DNA of 64,000 nucleotides from Annona cherimola (taxonomy: Eukaryota; Streptophyta; Magnoliopsida; Magnoliales; Annonaceae), in the NCBI GenBank assembly GCA_030490835.1, contig CM059972.1, positions 90,381,137-90,445,136 of the forward strand. Reading direction: 5' to 3'. Below the pieces are notes generated by a model. That model saw only the letters and a list, made by a program, of their open reading frames with translations, was not told where the DNA came from and ran no database searches. A program made the translations under genes and the position numbers. Every line of letters begins with the position of its first letter. The stretch's first letter is position 1. Below are positions 44,439 through 56,098 of the stretch, in pieces.

Positions 44439-47341
44439 TGTAAATAGATTGTTGTAGGCAAGACTTGACTGGTAGATTTGGACGAATGATGAAAATGGAC
44501 ATGATTGTATGGTTAAACCTAAAAGAATTGTGATAATGAAAATGATCGAGGATCATCAAGGAGAAACATGATTTTTATGAGAGTGATTCTATACATGATT
44601 GAAATGTGTTCATGATGCTTGGGAATGAATTTGGTATGATAATTTTGAGGATTGAATCATTTGAAGCTAATAGTGAAAATTTGGTAGGTGATGAACTTGA
44701 TGTGCAAAATTTTGAAAATGACAAAGAACATAATGACTTCTAACATGGATAAGATTGTAGATGTATTTGTGATGTGTAAGAAATAATTTTGAAGGCATGA
44801 AAGGTAATATATGTAATTTGGGCAAATGAGACTCGTCGTAGAGGCAAAGTGGCTAAAGAGTTGAGTTGATGGGTCAAACTTTATATAAGAAATATTTTGA
44901 GCAAATATATGATATAAATGTGATATTATGATGATAAAAAATGTGTGTGAATAGTTAATTTGGTGTTGAGAATATTTTAGCATGTTATGACCACTTATTT
45001 TGTGAATGGTTGAAAGTTTTCGATAAAATTGTATAGTAAAATGCATGCAAATTTTGTGGTAATGGAATTTTGAGTTGAAATTTTGTGGAAAGATATTAGT
45101 TGAAGTTAGGAATCTAAAAAAAAAGAATCATCTCAATTGGAATTGTCTATAAAAATTTATGGTTAACATGGTGTAATATAGCAAAAAACGGGCAATTTAT
45201 GGACCTAACAACCCAAACAGTGACAACACAGCCCAGGCCATGTTGCTTGCTGTTTTAAATATGGGAGGGGGTTTAAACCCTCCCCATTTCATGTCATTTC
45301 TTTCTCTTCTTCCTCTTCATGACCTTAGCTCTCTAACCCCATGAAAAAGCACTTAAAAGTGCTTGGATGCACATTATATTTACATCAAAAAAGCTTTTTG
45401 GATCAAAGAGAGAGCTTGGAGCTTAGGAGATCTTGAAGATTTTTGGATAAAATTGAATTTGAGGTAAGTAGATTATTTTCTTTTGAATCAAAACATGGAT
45501 TTGGGCTAAAATAATGTTATTTTTGTGATTATTTGTGGGCACCTTGTTTCTTTTGCGATTTGGATGAATTTGTGAGAGATGGGGCTTGTGTAAAGATTGC
45601 AGGGAGGTTGAAAATTGGAGATTTTGATAGAAATACATGTAAGGGATGAAATAGAAGTGTTTATAAGTGGTTTTGTAAGATATTATTATGTGTTAGATGA
45701 AATTCTATGAATTTTGAGTGAATTTGGTTTATTTTCATATGTTGCCTTTACGGTGTTTGTTGAAATGCCAAGTAAGGCTTAATGCCTAGAACCCATGTAT
45801 AAATGACTGTGTAGAATCTTAATAATGTGAATAATGTGTTTCAAATGCTTAGGGGCATATGTGATGTTGAATTATTTGGATTAGAACTTGTGATGGGCTG
45901 AATATAGGTTATATGAATTGAGATGAGACTTAAACTTTGTGCTTAAAGATATTGTTGGATGTTTGTTGGAATTTGATAGAGATACATATAATGGATGAAA
46001 TGGAAGTGTTTAGAAGTGGTCTTGTATCATATTATTATGTGTTAGGTGAAATCCCATGAATTTTGAGTGAGTTTAGTTTGATTGTCATATGTTGCTTATA
46101 ATGTGTTCGTTGAAACGCCTAAGTGAGGCTTAATGTCTAGAAACCATGTATAAATGAATGTGTAGAACCTTAATGATGTGAATAATGTGTTGCAAATAAT
46201 TGGAGGCATATGGGATGCTAAATTATTTGGAATGGAACTTGTGATGGGCATGGTGAATATGAGTTGAATGAATTGAAATGAGGTTTGAACTTGTGCTTGA
46301 GGATAGTCGGATGAATGTTAAAATTGTGTAATTCCTATTTGACATAGGAATAGAAGCTTTGTTTGAATGAAGAATGAGAAGCTAATGGATGAGTGATCTA
46401 TTAGTTAGGTTCCTTTGTATGGACGGATACTAAGTTGACTTGAATTTTGAATTTTATGCCAATTGTTGATTTGGGGCTAGGCCCTTTGAAAATGAATTGG
46501 TATTGTTGATTATGTATTTGTGTATGGTTTTAATAAACTAATGGTTCACGGTTTGAAATGAGCATGAGATATGGTTTTAGCATGAGCATGATGCATATAG
46601 CATGAGTGGTACATATGCATGGTTTGCATAGGGTTGTTCATGACCCTTTATCGACATGAGGATAGGGTTGTTCATGGCCCTTGATGAACATAAGGTTAGT
46701 TTATTTCATATGTTGGTTTATGGCATAACATGATTGTGTGTGGCTAGTGAGAGCCTGGTGTTTACATTGCATGTGATGACATGACATATGATGAATTTGG
46801 CATGGATTTATCGTTGTTTTTACCGAATGCACCTACTTACTAAGTTTGTCCAACTCATGTGTTTATTTTTAACATTTTTAGCTGACTAATACTGCGGGGC
46901 ACTTAGCTATAAGCTATGTTCTGAAGTTGATGTGGAATGCTCTAGGTATAAATTATGTTAGCTTTGGATTATAGTTATTTAAGGCTCATATATCTGTGAG
47001 ATTTAATGTCTACCATATGATTAGTTGTGAGAAGTGTTTGAATATTGGAAATGAGTCATAAATGTATGACCTGTTGAGGTCTTATTAATGTATTTGGAAA
47101 TTATGAATGTGTATTTTACTTTTGTTATGATGTGAATGATGAAAGTAATTATAAATCAATTGGTTTTTTATTGCTATATGTGTAATTGATGAATTAATTA
47201 TGGATATCTAGGGTAATCACAGATGGATTTGTATACAAATATGGTCCTTTATTTTTGAAATTATGGCAGATCCTTGGGAGATGCTGCCGATCTCTACTGT
47301 AGTGACCACCGGTCTGAGGCGATGGCCGACAGGGCGCTATG
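44439..47341 (-). mobile_element. 2.9-kb solo LTR inserted between gypsy RNase H and integrase
   Basis: It is flanked by a perfect 5-bp duplication TTTAC (44434-44438, 47342-47346). Read on the - strand it begins CATAGCGCCC, close to the TGTAGCGCCC start of some chromovirus LTRs, and ends TTTACA. No coding domain is visible in its 2903 bases. It contains a tandem duplication (45626-46320). The host frame runs RNase H then DALSK on one side and the integrase on the other. Confidence 0.75.
45626..46320. repeat. Two-unit tandem duplication, period about 349 bp
   Basis: Unit 1 starts GATAGAAATACATGTAAGGG (45626) and unit 2 GATAGAGATACATATAATGG (45975). Shared blocks in the same order include TATTATTATGTGTTAG, AACCATGTATAAATGA-TGTG and GGAACTTGTGATGGGC. 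The units differ by scattered point changes and small indels. Confidence 0.8.
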
Positions 47342-47552
47342 TTTACTCAATGCATCAACACCGCATTATCTTTACTTAGGTGATATTAGATAGTGATATC
47401 ATAGTCTTTTAAAAATTTTATTCATCTTCTCTGTCTCATATTTAATTTGTTTTGAATAAAGATATACTTTAAACTTTTATGATTTGCAAATACTTTACAT
47501 ATGGCACTATATAAGTAGGTTGCCATATCCTTAAAGAAAATACCATAGCTGC
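47342..47552 (-). pseudogene. Ty3/gypsy RNase H fragment
   Basis: On the - strand the sequence reads KVFANHKSLKYIFIQNK, LNMRQRR, IKFLKDYDITI and DALSK. These are the diagnostic blocks of gypsy RNase H (SDHKSL, NMRQRRW, DYD, DALSR). It is the upstream part of the element whose integrase lies at 41260-44438. It is cut at 47553 by the next LTR. Confidence 0.82.
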
Positions 47553-48670
47553 TGTTAAGTCACTTTTATATTATGTATTTTGACTATTAATTGAGAAGAA
47601 TTTGAGTATTTAAGATATTTTGAATCATATTTTAACTGATTTAGTTTTATTTAGCACTAAGCACTCGTAATTGACCAATTCATGCAAAGCAAGAAAGTAC
47701 ATGCAAATTTGAGGCCCTGAATCATACAAAAATGGTAGATTTGGACATAAAAAATGAGCTCAACTGGGCTTGCCAGAGTTGTCACATCGCATTGATATGA
47801 TGTGGCTTTTGTAACTCCTCTCAGATCAAAAGTTATAAGCTGTTGATGATAGTCCACTTATTCGGCGCAATGTGCATCTGTTTTGAGAAGTTTGAAGCTC
47901 AAGGATCAAGACAACATTTGATTTGATGATTTTGAAGGTTTTAAAGAAGTTAAAATAATGACTAAGGTAGCTTAGAACGTGTCAGGGAAGTTTTGGGGCG
48001 AAACAGGATGAAACAGGTGAAGAACGAGCAACATTGCACAGAAAGCCGAGCACTTCAAAGTGCCTTATGGTTTGAACCGTGTGGGACCCTGGTTACATAA
48101 TTTTGAGCGCAAAACAAACTCTATGTGCAAATACTCCCTAGAAATCTATATAAACACTTCATAAGAACATATCAAAGCATCTTAGAATATTCTTGAAGCT
48201 AGGGTTGAGGTCTAGGAGCGAGAGGAGTGAAGAGCACAAGACGAAAAGCGAGATGGTGAGTTGTTTGGGGCGGGCAAGACAACATCGGGACTTCCGATCA
48301 ATGAGTTTTCCCTTTCTTGCTTTCTTTCTTTATTTGAATTTTAATTGTCTTGTTTATGATGAATATTGGATGCAATATTATTTTGTGCTTAATTTTTATT
48401 ATAAACAAGCTAGGCTAAACCCATTATCTAAGGTTTAGGATTTAGCATGAGTCCGATGCAATGAATATTGTGGTTTGATTATTTAAGGTATTTTGTATTA
48501 ATTTAATATCTTGTAATTTCAACGCTTGTTGGGTGTATGACACTACACTTCAATATAATTTCATATATTAGGTGATGGAACCAAAAGGTGAGTGTCTAAT
48601 ATATGACAATTGAGATATTAAATTTGAAAATCTAAGATCATGAAAATAGGCATGATGACTTCCACAATAG
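47553..48670 (+). repeat. 5' LTR (family A) of an Athila/Tat-like gypsy element, truncated
   Basis: It starts TGTTAAGTCACTTTTATATT and follows the inverse of the LTR at 41984-43616 as far as GCATGATGACTTCCAC. It then stops short, losing roughly the last 500 bases and any primer-binding site. The gag region follows directly in the same orientation. Confidence 0.75.
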
Positions 48671-48739
48671 GAGCATGTCAAAGACCACGAGAAAAATAAT
48701 GACCCCCAAGGAAGATAAGCCTAAGAGACTGTAATCGTC

Positions 48740-49895
48740 CAAACCCTATAGTTGTTAGGCCTTGCATCGTGGAACCTAAAATCAAGGCAAGGAACTTCAA
48801 ATTTAAATTGGGGCTTATCCAAATGATTCAAAATGATCAGTTAGTAGGACTCCCTTATGAGAATTTTAATTTACACATCATTAAGTTCCTACAGATGTGT
48901 AACACGATTAAGGTGCAAAGAATCCTCGTCTTCAGCTCTTCCCATTTTCTCTACGTGATAGAGTGAGTGAGTGGTTCTTCTCTATGCCACCCAACTCATT
49001 TACCACTGGGATGAGCTTTCCACTGTCTTCTTGAAGAAGTACTTTTCTCCCATAAAAACGAAGAAGATCAAGGACGAAATTAATCAGTTTGTCGAAAAAG
49101 ACAACGAGATCCTCTAAGAAGCGTGGGAGAGAATGAAAGATTTACCATGTAAGTGCCCACATTATGTCATTCCACAAGGTGATATAATTGAAAACTTTTT
49201 CAATGGCCTTGATCAACCAATAAGAAGAATCATCAATTCAGCCACTAGCAGCTGATTCATGCGACTTACTGATGAGGAGACACTTACACTCCTCAAGGAC
49301 TTGGCTATTTACGATTTCCAAAATGACAACACTCGAGGCCCCTCTCGACATGCGTGTGTGTATGAGATTGAAGCCCATAACTCTCAAAACACTAAGATGG
49401 ATCAAATACTACTACGAGAAAAGAAATAAGAAACCGAGCAATCAATACAACACTCGCCCCTATGGTAACCTATATTCTAACATATACAAACTTGGATGGT
49501 AAAACCATCCCAACTTCTCTTGGTCAAACTAGTCCAACACTCAAAATTTTGCTCAAACCAATAGACCACTTGGTTTCCTAAGAAAACCACCAAACCCTCC
49601 ATCATACCAACCTCATCTAGCCTTGCCTGTACCAAACTAAACACAAACTAGTAACCCCATCTTAGAAAATATTTTATTAACGTTCAAGAAAAATGATGAA
49701 AGGATGGAACAAATGCAAACTCACATCAAACTTCTTGAAAACCAAATTGCTTTACAAGCCACATCCTCTTTTCAAGAAAACCAAGGTCAACTCCTAAATC
49801 AAAAGTCAATCCAAGGGAACAAGTTTTAGCAATCACTCTCTGATGCAGTAAGCAACTTAAGTTTGCTTGAACTAAAGAAAAAGAAGCTAATAATG
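48740..49895 (+). pseudogene. Gypsy gag (retrotransposon gag domain), broken
   Basis: The open piece 48769-48966 gives VEPKIKARNFKFKLGLIQMI, QLVGLPYENFNLHIIKFL and MCNTIKVQRILVF. Reading on through frame changes gives counterparts of the usual family phrases for the WDEL region, then EAWERMKDLP-CPHYVIPQG and FFNGLDQPIRRIINSA. After this comes a linker with KNDERMEQMQTHIKLLENQI. This is the gag pattern of Athila/Tat gypsy elements. Several stops make it inactive. It is cut from its protease by an LTR at 49904. Confidence 0.82.
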
Positions 49896-49903
49896 AACAT
49901 GAG

Positions 49904-51237
49904 TGTTAAATTCTCTCTGCAAGTGCAAGAGTCGTGAATTATAGTATTTAAAATATCGATCCATAGAGAATTTGGACTTAAGACGTTGGATTTAAATACT
50001 TATATCTAATACCTAGTGAGTGAGAAGGGAATAACAAGAAAAGAAAATACTGAGAAAATAGAATAAGTATTAGAAATCAAGAGATAAGGGTTTCACATGC
50101 AACGTCTATAATGGATATGTGGTTTTCTTAATTTAATATGGATATTATATGTTAAATGAGAATTAACCCGAAATTATTCTTATACCTTCTCTCAAAACCT
50201 ACAAGGCGTAATCCTAATCTTTTTATCCACCTATTCTCATAAGATTAAACTAATTAGAATTCATTAAGTTTCATGGTAGTTTATGAAATTCCTCAAGGTC
50301 ATCATATCTGCTCTTATAATCTAGATTTTCAAGTTTGATATCTTGATTATCATAGATTGGACTTCTACCTCTTAGTTTCTTCACATAATATATGAAAATC
50401 GTTGCCATAGTACAAGCTCAAACACCAAGCGAATACTAAAATTACATGACATTAAATTAACACATGGTATCTTTCATAAATAAACAAAACCATAATATTC
50501 TCTACATAGTCTACATTGTATGCCCTAAACCCTAGATTATGTTTTAGTCTAGCATGTTTATAATGAAAATTAAATATAAAATAATATTATATTTAATATC
50601 TATCAAAACAAGACAATTAAATTAAAAGAAAGAAGAATTTTTTTTTATTGGTTTGGAAGTTTCAATGATATCTTTGACAACTTCAAGCAATGCGCCACCT
50701 CACTTCTGTCATTATGCTCTTGAGTTTCTCTCACTCTTGAACCTTAACCCTAGTTCCAAAGATGTTCTAAGATGCCCTATGATGTGTACAAGAGGTGTTA
50801 TATAGAGCTCTCTCAAAGACTTGCACAAAATCAACGGACATCACACAAAATTGCGCAATTAGTACATAACATGGCCTAGGCCATTTTAGTCTCTCACTCA
50901 TGCATTTTTGCTTCGTTTCGAGAAGTTCCACTACCTATTTTTCCCCAGATGATGTTGAAACTTTCATGACACATTCTAGGCTGTTTTGATCACTATTTTG
51001 CCTCCCTTTAATTCTTTAAAATCATCAAATTGATTGGATGTTGGTCGTCATGTTTCAACTCTCACATAATTACACGAGTTTTGCTCTAATTTCACCTGAT
51101 TTTGTACATATCAATCAATCATGAGTGTTGTGTGCTAAATGAAACTAAATTTATCAAACATTGACTCAAATCATCTCATTTAATCATATTCTCATCCAAA
51201 TATCATTCTAAATATATAATATGAAAACGACTTAACA
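49904..51237 (-). mobile_element. LTR (family A) nested between gag and protease
   Basis: TGTTAAATTC to GACTTAACA, in inverted orientation relative to the host element. The region GTCGTGAATTATAGTATTTA, then AAATATCGATCC, marks the family. Flanks ATGAG and CTAAG do not form a clean duplication. Confidence 0.75.
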
Positions 51238-52281
51238 CTAAGCAAGAACTAAAGTGAAGCAAGAAATAACAACATGAACTAGTGGTAGAGAAGCCTTATA
51301 TTCCACCTCTTTCATACTAGCTTCCTTTGTCCTTCCCACAAAGACATATACAGGCCAAACTATAAAAGCAGTTCAAAAAGTTCATGTCAATATTAAAGAA
51401 CCTTTCCATCAATGTCTCATTCATGGACATGCTATTACAGATGTTGACATATGTCAAATTCTTAAAAGAAATCTTATAGAATAAGCACAGACTTGAGAAG
51501 CATGGGATGATGACACTTACTGAAGAATATAGTACTACATTGCAAAATAATTTTTCATGAAAGCTCAAGGATCTAGCAAATTTTTCTATCCCTTGTCTTC
51601 TTGGTAATGTACAGGTAGACAAGACTTTGTGTGACCTTCACGCAAGCATAAGCCTAATTTCTCTTTCCATCTATGAGAAATTGAAGATGGGCAATCCTAA
51701 GCCCACATCTATTTCATTGCATCTTGCAGATCGCTCTATCAAATATCATGTGAGCATTATAAAGGACATGCCAGTGAAGGTCAAAAAATCTTTTACTCCT
51801 GTAGACTTCATTGTGCTTGATATGGAAGAGAATTATTAGATCCTAATCATACTCGGAAGGTCATTCTTAGCAACAGCTAATGCCATCATAGACATGAAAC
51901 ATGGAAAGCTCATATTAATAGTTACCAACAAGAAGGTGGACTTCAATTCGTCCTCAAAACTAGACAAGTTTCGTATTAAAGAGTTGTTGTATAAAGATCA
52001 TCATAACTAACGAAACATCAGGCAAAGGAACTTTAGTCAACCTAATCGGAGTGTGCTTAAGCAAAGGAGGAACTACTAGAAGCTTGAATCAAAAAGTTAT
52101 GGAAGTTTTGGTATCATCTAAGTGTAAAAAACTCTAAATCACTATCCGATGAATGGAAGGTCCAAGATGACAAATTGGTAACAATTTTCTCTCCTTCTTC
52201 TCAATCTCTTAAAAATGACTATTGTGGTTCATTGAAAGAAAAATTTTACAAGTAAATTTGGAAGGCAAATCTGGAGGTAAG
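51238..52281 (+). pseudogene. Gypsy protease region, active site altered
   Basis: The frame gives PPLSY, PLSFPQRHIQA, then VDKTLCDLHASISLISL, YEKLKMGNPKPTSISLHLAD and RSIKYHVSIIKDMPVKVKK, DFIVLDMEE and ILGRSFLATANAIIDMKHGK. This is the retropepsin block of Athila/Tat-type elements. The usual catalytic DLGA is DLHA here, losing the glycine next to the active-site Asp, and a stop interrupts the frame at 51837. The reverse transcriptase that should follow is absent; an LTR begins at 52282. Confidence 0.82.
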
Positions 52282-53786
52282 TGTTGCAATCTTTCCATAA
52301 GTGCATGGGTTGTAGATTGTAGTATATAAAATATTAGTCCTATAGAGAATTCAGGACCTAAGACGTTATTTTAAACACTTATATCAAACACAAAGAGAAT
52401 GAAATTAAAAAAAGAAATAAAAAAGAAGAAAGTTATTCTTAAGAGCGTAGAGCGAGGAATTAAAAATTAAAGAATGCAAACACCTAGGATCTAGAGTTTC
52501 ACATGCGACATCTACAACAGATATGTGGAGTGCTTATTTAATCAGAATATTATATGTTAAAGGAGAATAAATCTTAAATTATCCTCGCGCTTTCTCTCGA
52601 AACCTACAAGGCATAACCATAATCTTTCGTAATCACCTATTCTCATGATATTAGTCAATTAAGATTTATTAAGTTTTGTAGCCATTCATGAAATTTTTCA
52701 AGGTCATCATGCTTATTCTGATGGTCTTAGATTCCAATTTTAATATCTTGATCATCTTATATTAGAATTTCATTTCTCGGTTACTTCACCTAATATATAA
52801 AATCACGTTGAAGTATGGTACCATACAACAAGAATTAAAATCATAAGATATCAATTAAACAAAACTACGTCATCTGCTACATTGGACGCATGCTATATCC
52901 TGAGCCCTAGATTAAGAGCTTAGCTTAGCATGTTTAAGTTCAATCCAAATACAAAATATTGTTTATCTTAAATCCATCTCAAACACAATAATTAAAATCA
53001 AAGGAAAGAAGAAAAAGGAAAGTTTATTGATTAGAAGTCTTGATAGTGTCTCGAATGCTTCAAGTAATTCACTACCTCACTTCTCACCTCTTGGTCATCA
53101 CTTTCTCTCACTCCTGGACCTCAATGCTAGCTCTGAAGAAGTTTTAAGATGTCTTAGGACATGTACAAAGGATTTTTATATGGAGAACAAGAGGAAACTT
53201 GCACACACAATCCACATCACCTATAAAATTATGCAACCAGTACGTAACATGGCCATGTTGGTCCCTAGTTTCATGTGTTTTGCTCCATTTCATGAAGTTT
53301 TGCTCCCTGTTTCACCCGAATAGCATCAAAACTTCTTGCATGTCTTGGGCCTTTTTTATCACTATTTTTACTTCTTTAAAATTTTAAAAAAATCATCTTT
53401 AGATGCCTTAAATCCTTCTCCTTTTGATTATCGCTTATCTTGTGTCAATTCGATGCCCGATTTGTTTGTTTACATGTTCGACACCTGTTTAGCCTTGTTT
53501 TGCATTAAATCTTCCATGACACATTCTAGGCTGTATTGATTATTATTTTACTTTCTTTTAATTTTAAAAAATTCTCAAATTAAATGGGTTTTGGTTCTCG
53601 TGATTTGAATCTTCTCAAAATAGACATGTCCTGCACTATTTTTACCAATATTATACGAATTAATCAAACATGAGTGATTTGTATTAAACGAAGCTAACTC
53701 CATTAAAATATGACTCGAATCGTCTTGATCAGTCAAATTCTTATCTAATTATTATCCAAAATACATAATATGAAAGTGACTTAACA
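52282..53786 (-). mobile_element. LTR (family A) nested after the protease
   Basis: TGTTGCAATC to GTGACTTAACA, inverted relative to the host element. It shares TAGATTGTAGTATATAAAAT and the following blocks with the copies at 41984 and 49904. Flanks GTAAG and TCAAG agree in three of five bases. Confidence 0.75.
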
Positions 53787-55445
53787 TCAAGCAAAAAGGG
53801 CAAATTAACATAGAAGCTAGTGTTAGATAATTCACGAGGATCAAAGTATAGTCAAGTTAAGGTCTAAAAATTAAGCACTATTTAGGGGGAATATGACGTT
53901 TGTTTTAGGAAAGTAGTAGTTTTCTTTATTGCTTTTGTTTTGTTCTTTTAGGATTTTATATTTATTGATAAAGAATTCTTTGTGGTTGTTTTGCAAAAAC
54001 TAGTTCAAAAAAGATTGAAATTCAAAAATCTCTACGCTTTAATAGGAAAATTAACACTCTCACTTATTAAAAATCGTTACATATTTGAATGAATTGATGT
54101 TGATATTGAGGAAAATGTCACCTCTAAGTGCGGGGTGAATGTATTGCATTATTTCTTTGATTACCCCATTAAGTTCTTTAAATGATTATGGCGCTGAATT
54201 TTTTATCATATTTTGTGTCTATTGAAATTTGTTGAAAACATGAATGAGTGGTGATACTGGACTGATTTGAACCCCATATTAATCTCTTGTAAGTCCTTTA
54301 GTAGACTACAATTAGGATTTTAAAAACTTTGAGTTAGGTCAATGACTGAACTTTAGTGAGATGTGAAATTTATTTTTGAGCATGTACTTATTGAGGATAC
54401 CCATTTTTTCACAGATCACTTGATGAAATTGATATATCGGCACACTAATTCTCCTTTTCTTCAAATTTAGAGTAATTCTCTCCATGTTGTCATAAATTGT
54501 CTCTAATATACATAACTGATGAATTAAAGAAGGTAGTTTTTTCCATATGTATGAAAATCTCATTCTGGTTAAAGAATTTTCAAAACTAATACTCAATTTG
54601 ACTTTTTTTGTCGAATATAATTAAGGCATTATATTATCAAATTATGAGCCTAATTTTGAATGAATTATCATTGTTTGCCTCACATTGAGCCTAAACTTGA
54701 TTTTTCCTGATCTTTGATTCCCACAATTTCAGTTGAATCGACATTTGAATTTGAATTTTGAACCGAAAAGCATAATGGGAATTAAGTTAACCAATGGCAT
54801 GTGCATCATTTGAAAAATAATTCTCTAGATATCCTGTAATATCGTGAGGGGAATCAATGTCGAACTTATGCAGAAAAACTAAACCAAGAGTAATAATAGA
54901 CTCTCAAAAGAAAAAAGCACTAAGTGCTGGTGTTATTCTATTTTCTATTTGCATGAAAGGCTCAAATTAGTTTAGAGATGGTTCAATTCTGGATTTTTAA
55001 TGCCTAATTTGAACCTAACCTTGTCTCATTAAGTTCTTATGATCCTATGAACCAGTCAAGTGAATTGAGAAAATTTAGATTCTAGAATTTCATGAAATAA
55101 ATGTGAGGTGGTTACTTTTCCATACTACTACTATTAAAGGATTGAATCGTTGAATATATATATTGAGATGATAAAGATAGAAAGGGGAAAATTATTGGAA
55201 AAGTAGGAGTTTTAGCTACAAGTTTTGTTCTAACGTTTAACTTTTTAATGGAAAAGTATATTTAGTTAAGTGAGACAGAATTTTTAACTGGTATCTTTGA
55301 TAAGTGCAAGGTAATTGAAAGAATCAGTGAGATTATTGAATAAAAATTTCTAAATTGAAAGACCTGATTCCAAAGTTTTAGAATTTGATCTTGAATTCTG
55401 TTATATTTGTTTGAGGACAAGCAAAAGGTCAAGTGTGGGAGAATT
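53787..55445 (+). other. 3' untranslated remnant of the gypsy element
   Basis: No polymerase domain is recognisable. The first part resembles the non-coding stretch that follows pol in Athila/Tat elements. The end, CAAAAGGTCAAGTGTGGGAG (to about 55441), is the purine-rich tract expected just before the 3' LTR. Reverse transcriptase, RNase H and integrase are therefore missing from this element. Confidence 0.55.
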
Positions 55446-56098
55446 TATTGTGTCATTTTCATACTATATATTTTGAATAATTTTTGGATGAGAAGACAAG
55501 TGAATATGGTGTTTCGAGTCAAACATGGATTTATTTAGGTTATTTGTTTGCAATTACTCACAATTTGAAGCTATTTATGCAAAATAGAAAAATAAGTGAA
55601 AGATCGTTTAAAAAGATGATGATTCAAGATGGCAAGATGAAAATGGAGTTTAAGAGCACAATCAAGATGCAATTTGAAAGTAAAACAGCATGGAAAATGG
55701 TTTAAAATGTGTCGAAGAAGTTATGACACAGTTCAAAGTGTCCAAGCAAAAAACTACAAAATTTCATAGCAAAATACACACTCTGGAGTGCAACATAATT
55801 GGAACAGTGTGGATTTGGTCCCACATAGTTAAAACTATGTGGGTACCTGGTTGCAGACCTAATTTGATTCAAACTGGGTTTTACGCATGTTCTTAGGAGA
55901 GCATTATATAAACACTTGTTGTATACATACTAGAGCATCTTAGAACATCCTTAAAGCTAAGGTTGATGTCCAGGAGTGAAAGGAACTTAAGAGCATGAGG
56001 AGAGAAACGAGACAGTACATCACTTAGAGCATTCAAAACATCATTGAAGATTCCAAACCAATAAGCTTTCTTTTTCTTCTTTCTTTTAATTTGATTGT
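55446..56098 (+). repeat. 3' LTR (family A), left part
   Basis: It starts TATTGTGTCATTTTCATACT (family TGTTAAGTCAC…) after the purine tract and matches the 5' LTR up to TTTAATTTGATTGT, where a 4-kb LTR is inserted. The right part resumes at 60112. Confidence 0.75.

Noticed and set aside
44657..45046. 129-residue open frame on the - strand
   Set aside because: It is a His/Ile/Tyr-rich frame of AT-rich LTR sequence with no domain.
49904..51237. Target duplication for the nested family-A LTRs at 41984, 49904 and 52282
   Set aside because: The flanking 5-mers do not match (TCCAC/CTTGC, ATGAG/CTAAG, GTAAG/TCAAG), so I do not claim duplications for them.
53787..55445. Reverse transcriptase of the + strand gypsy element
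   Set aside because: I looked for YVDD-type and RNase H blocks here and found none; the segment fits a 3' untranslated region ending in a purine tract.
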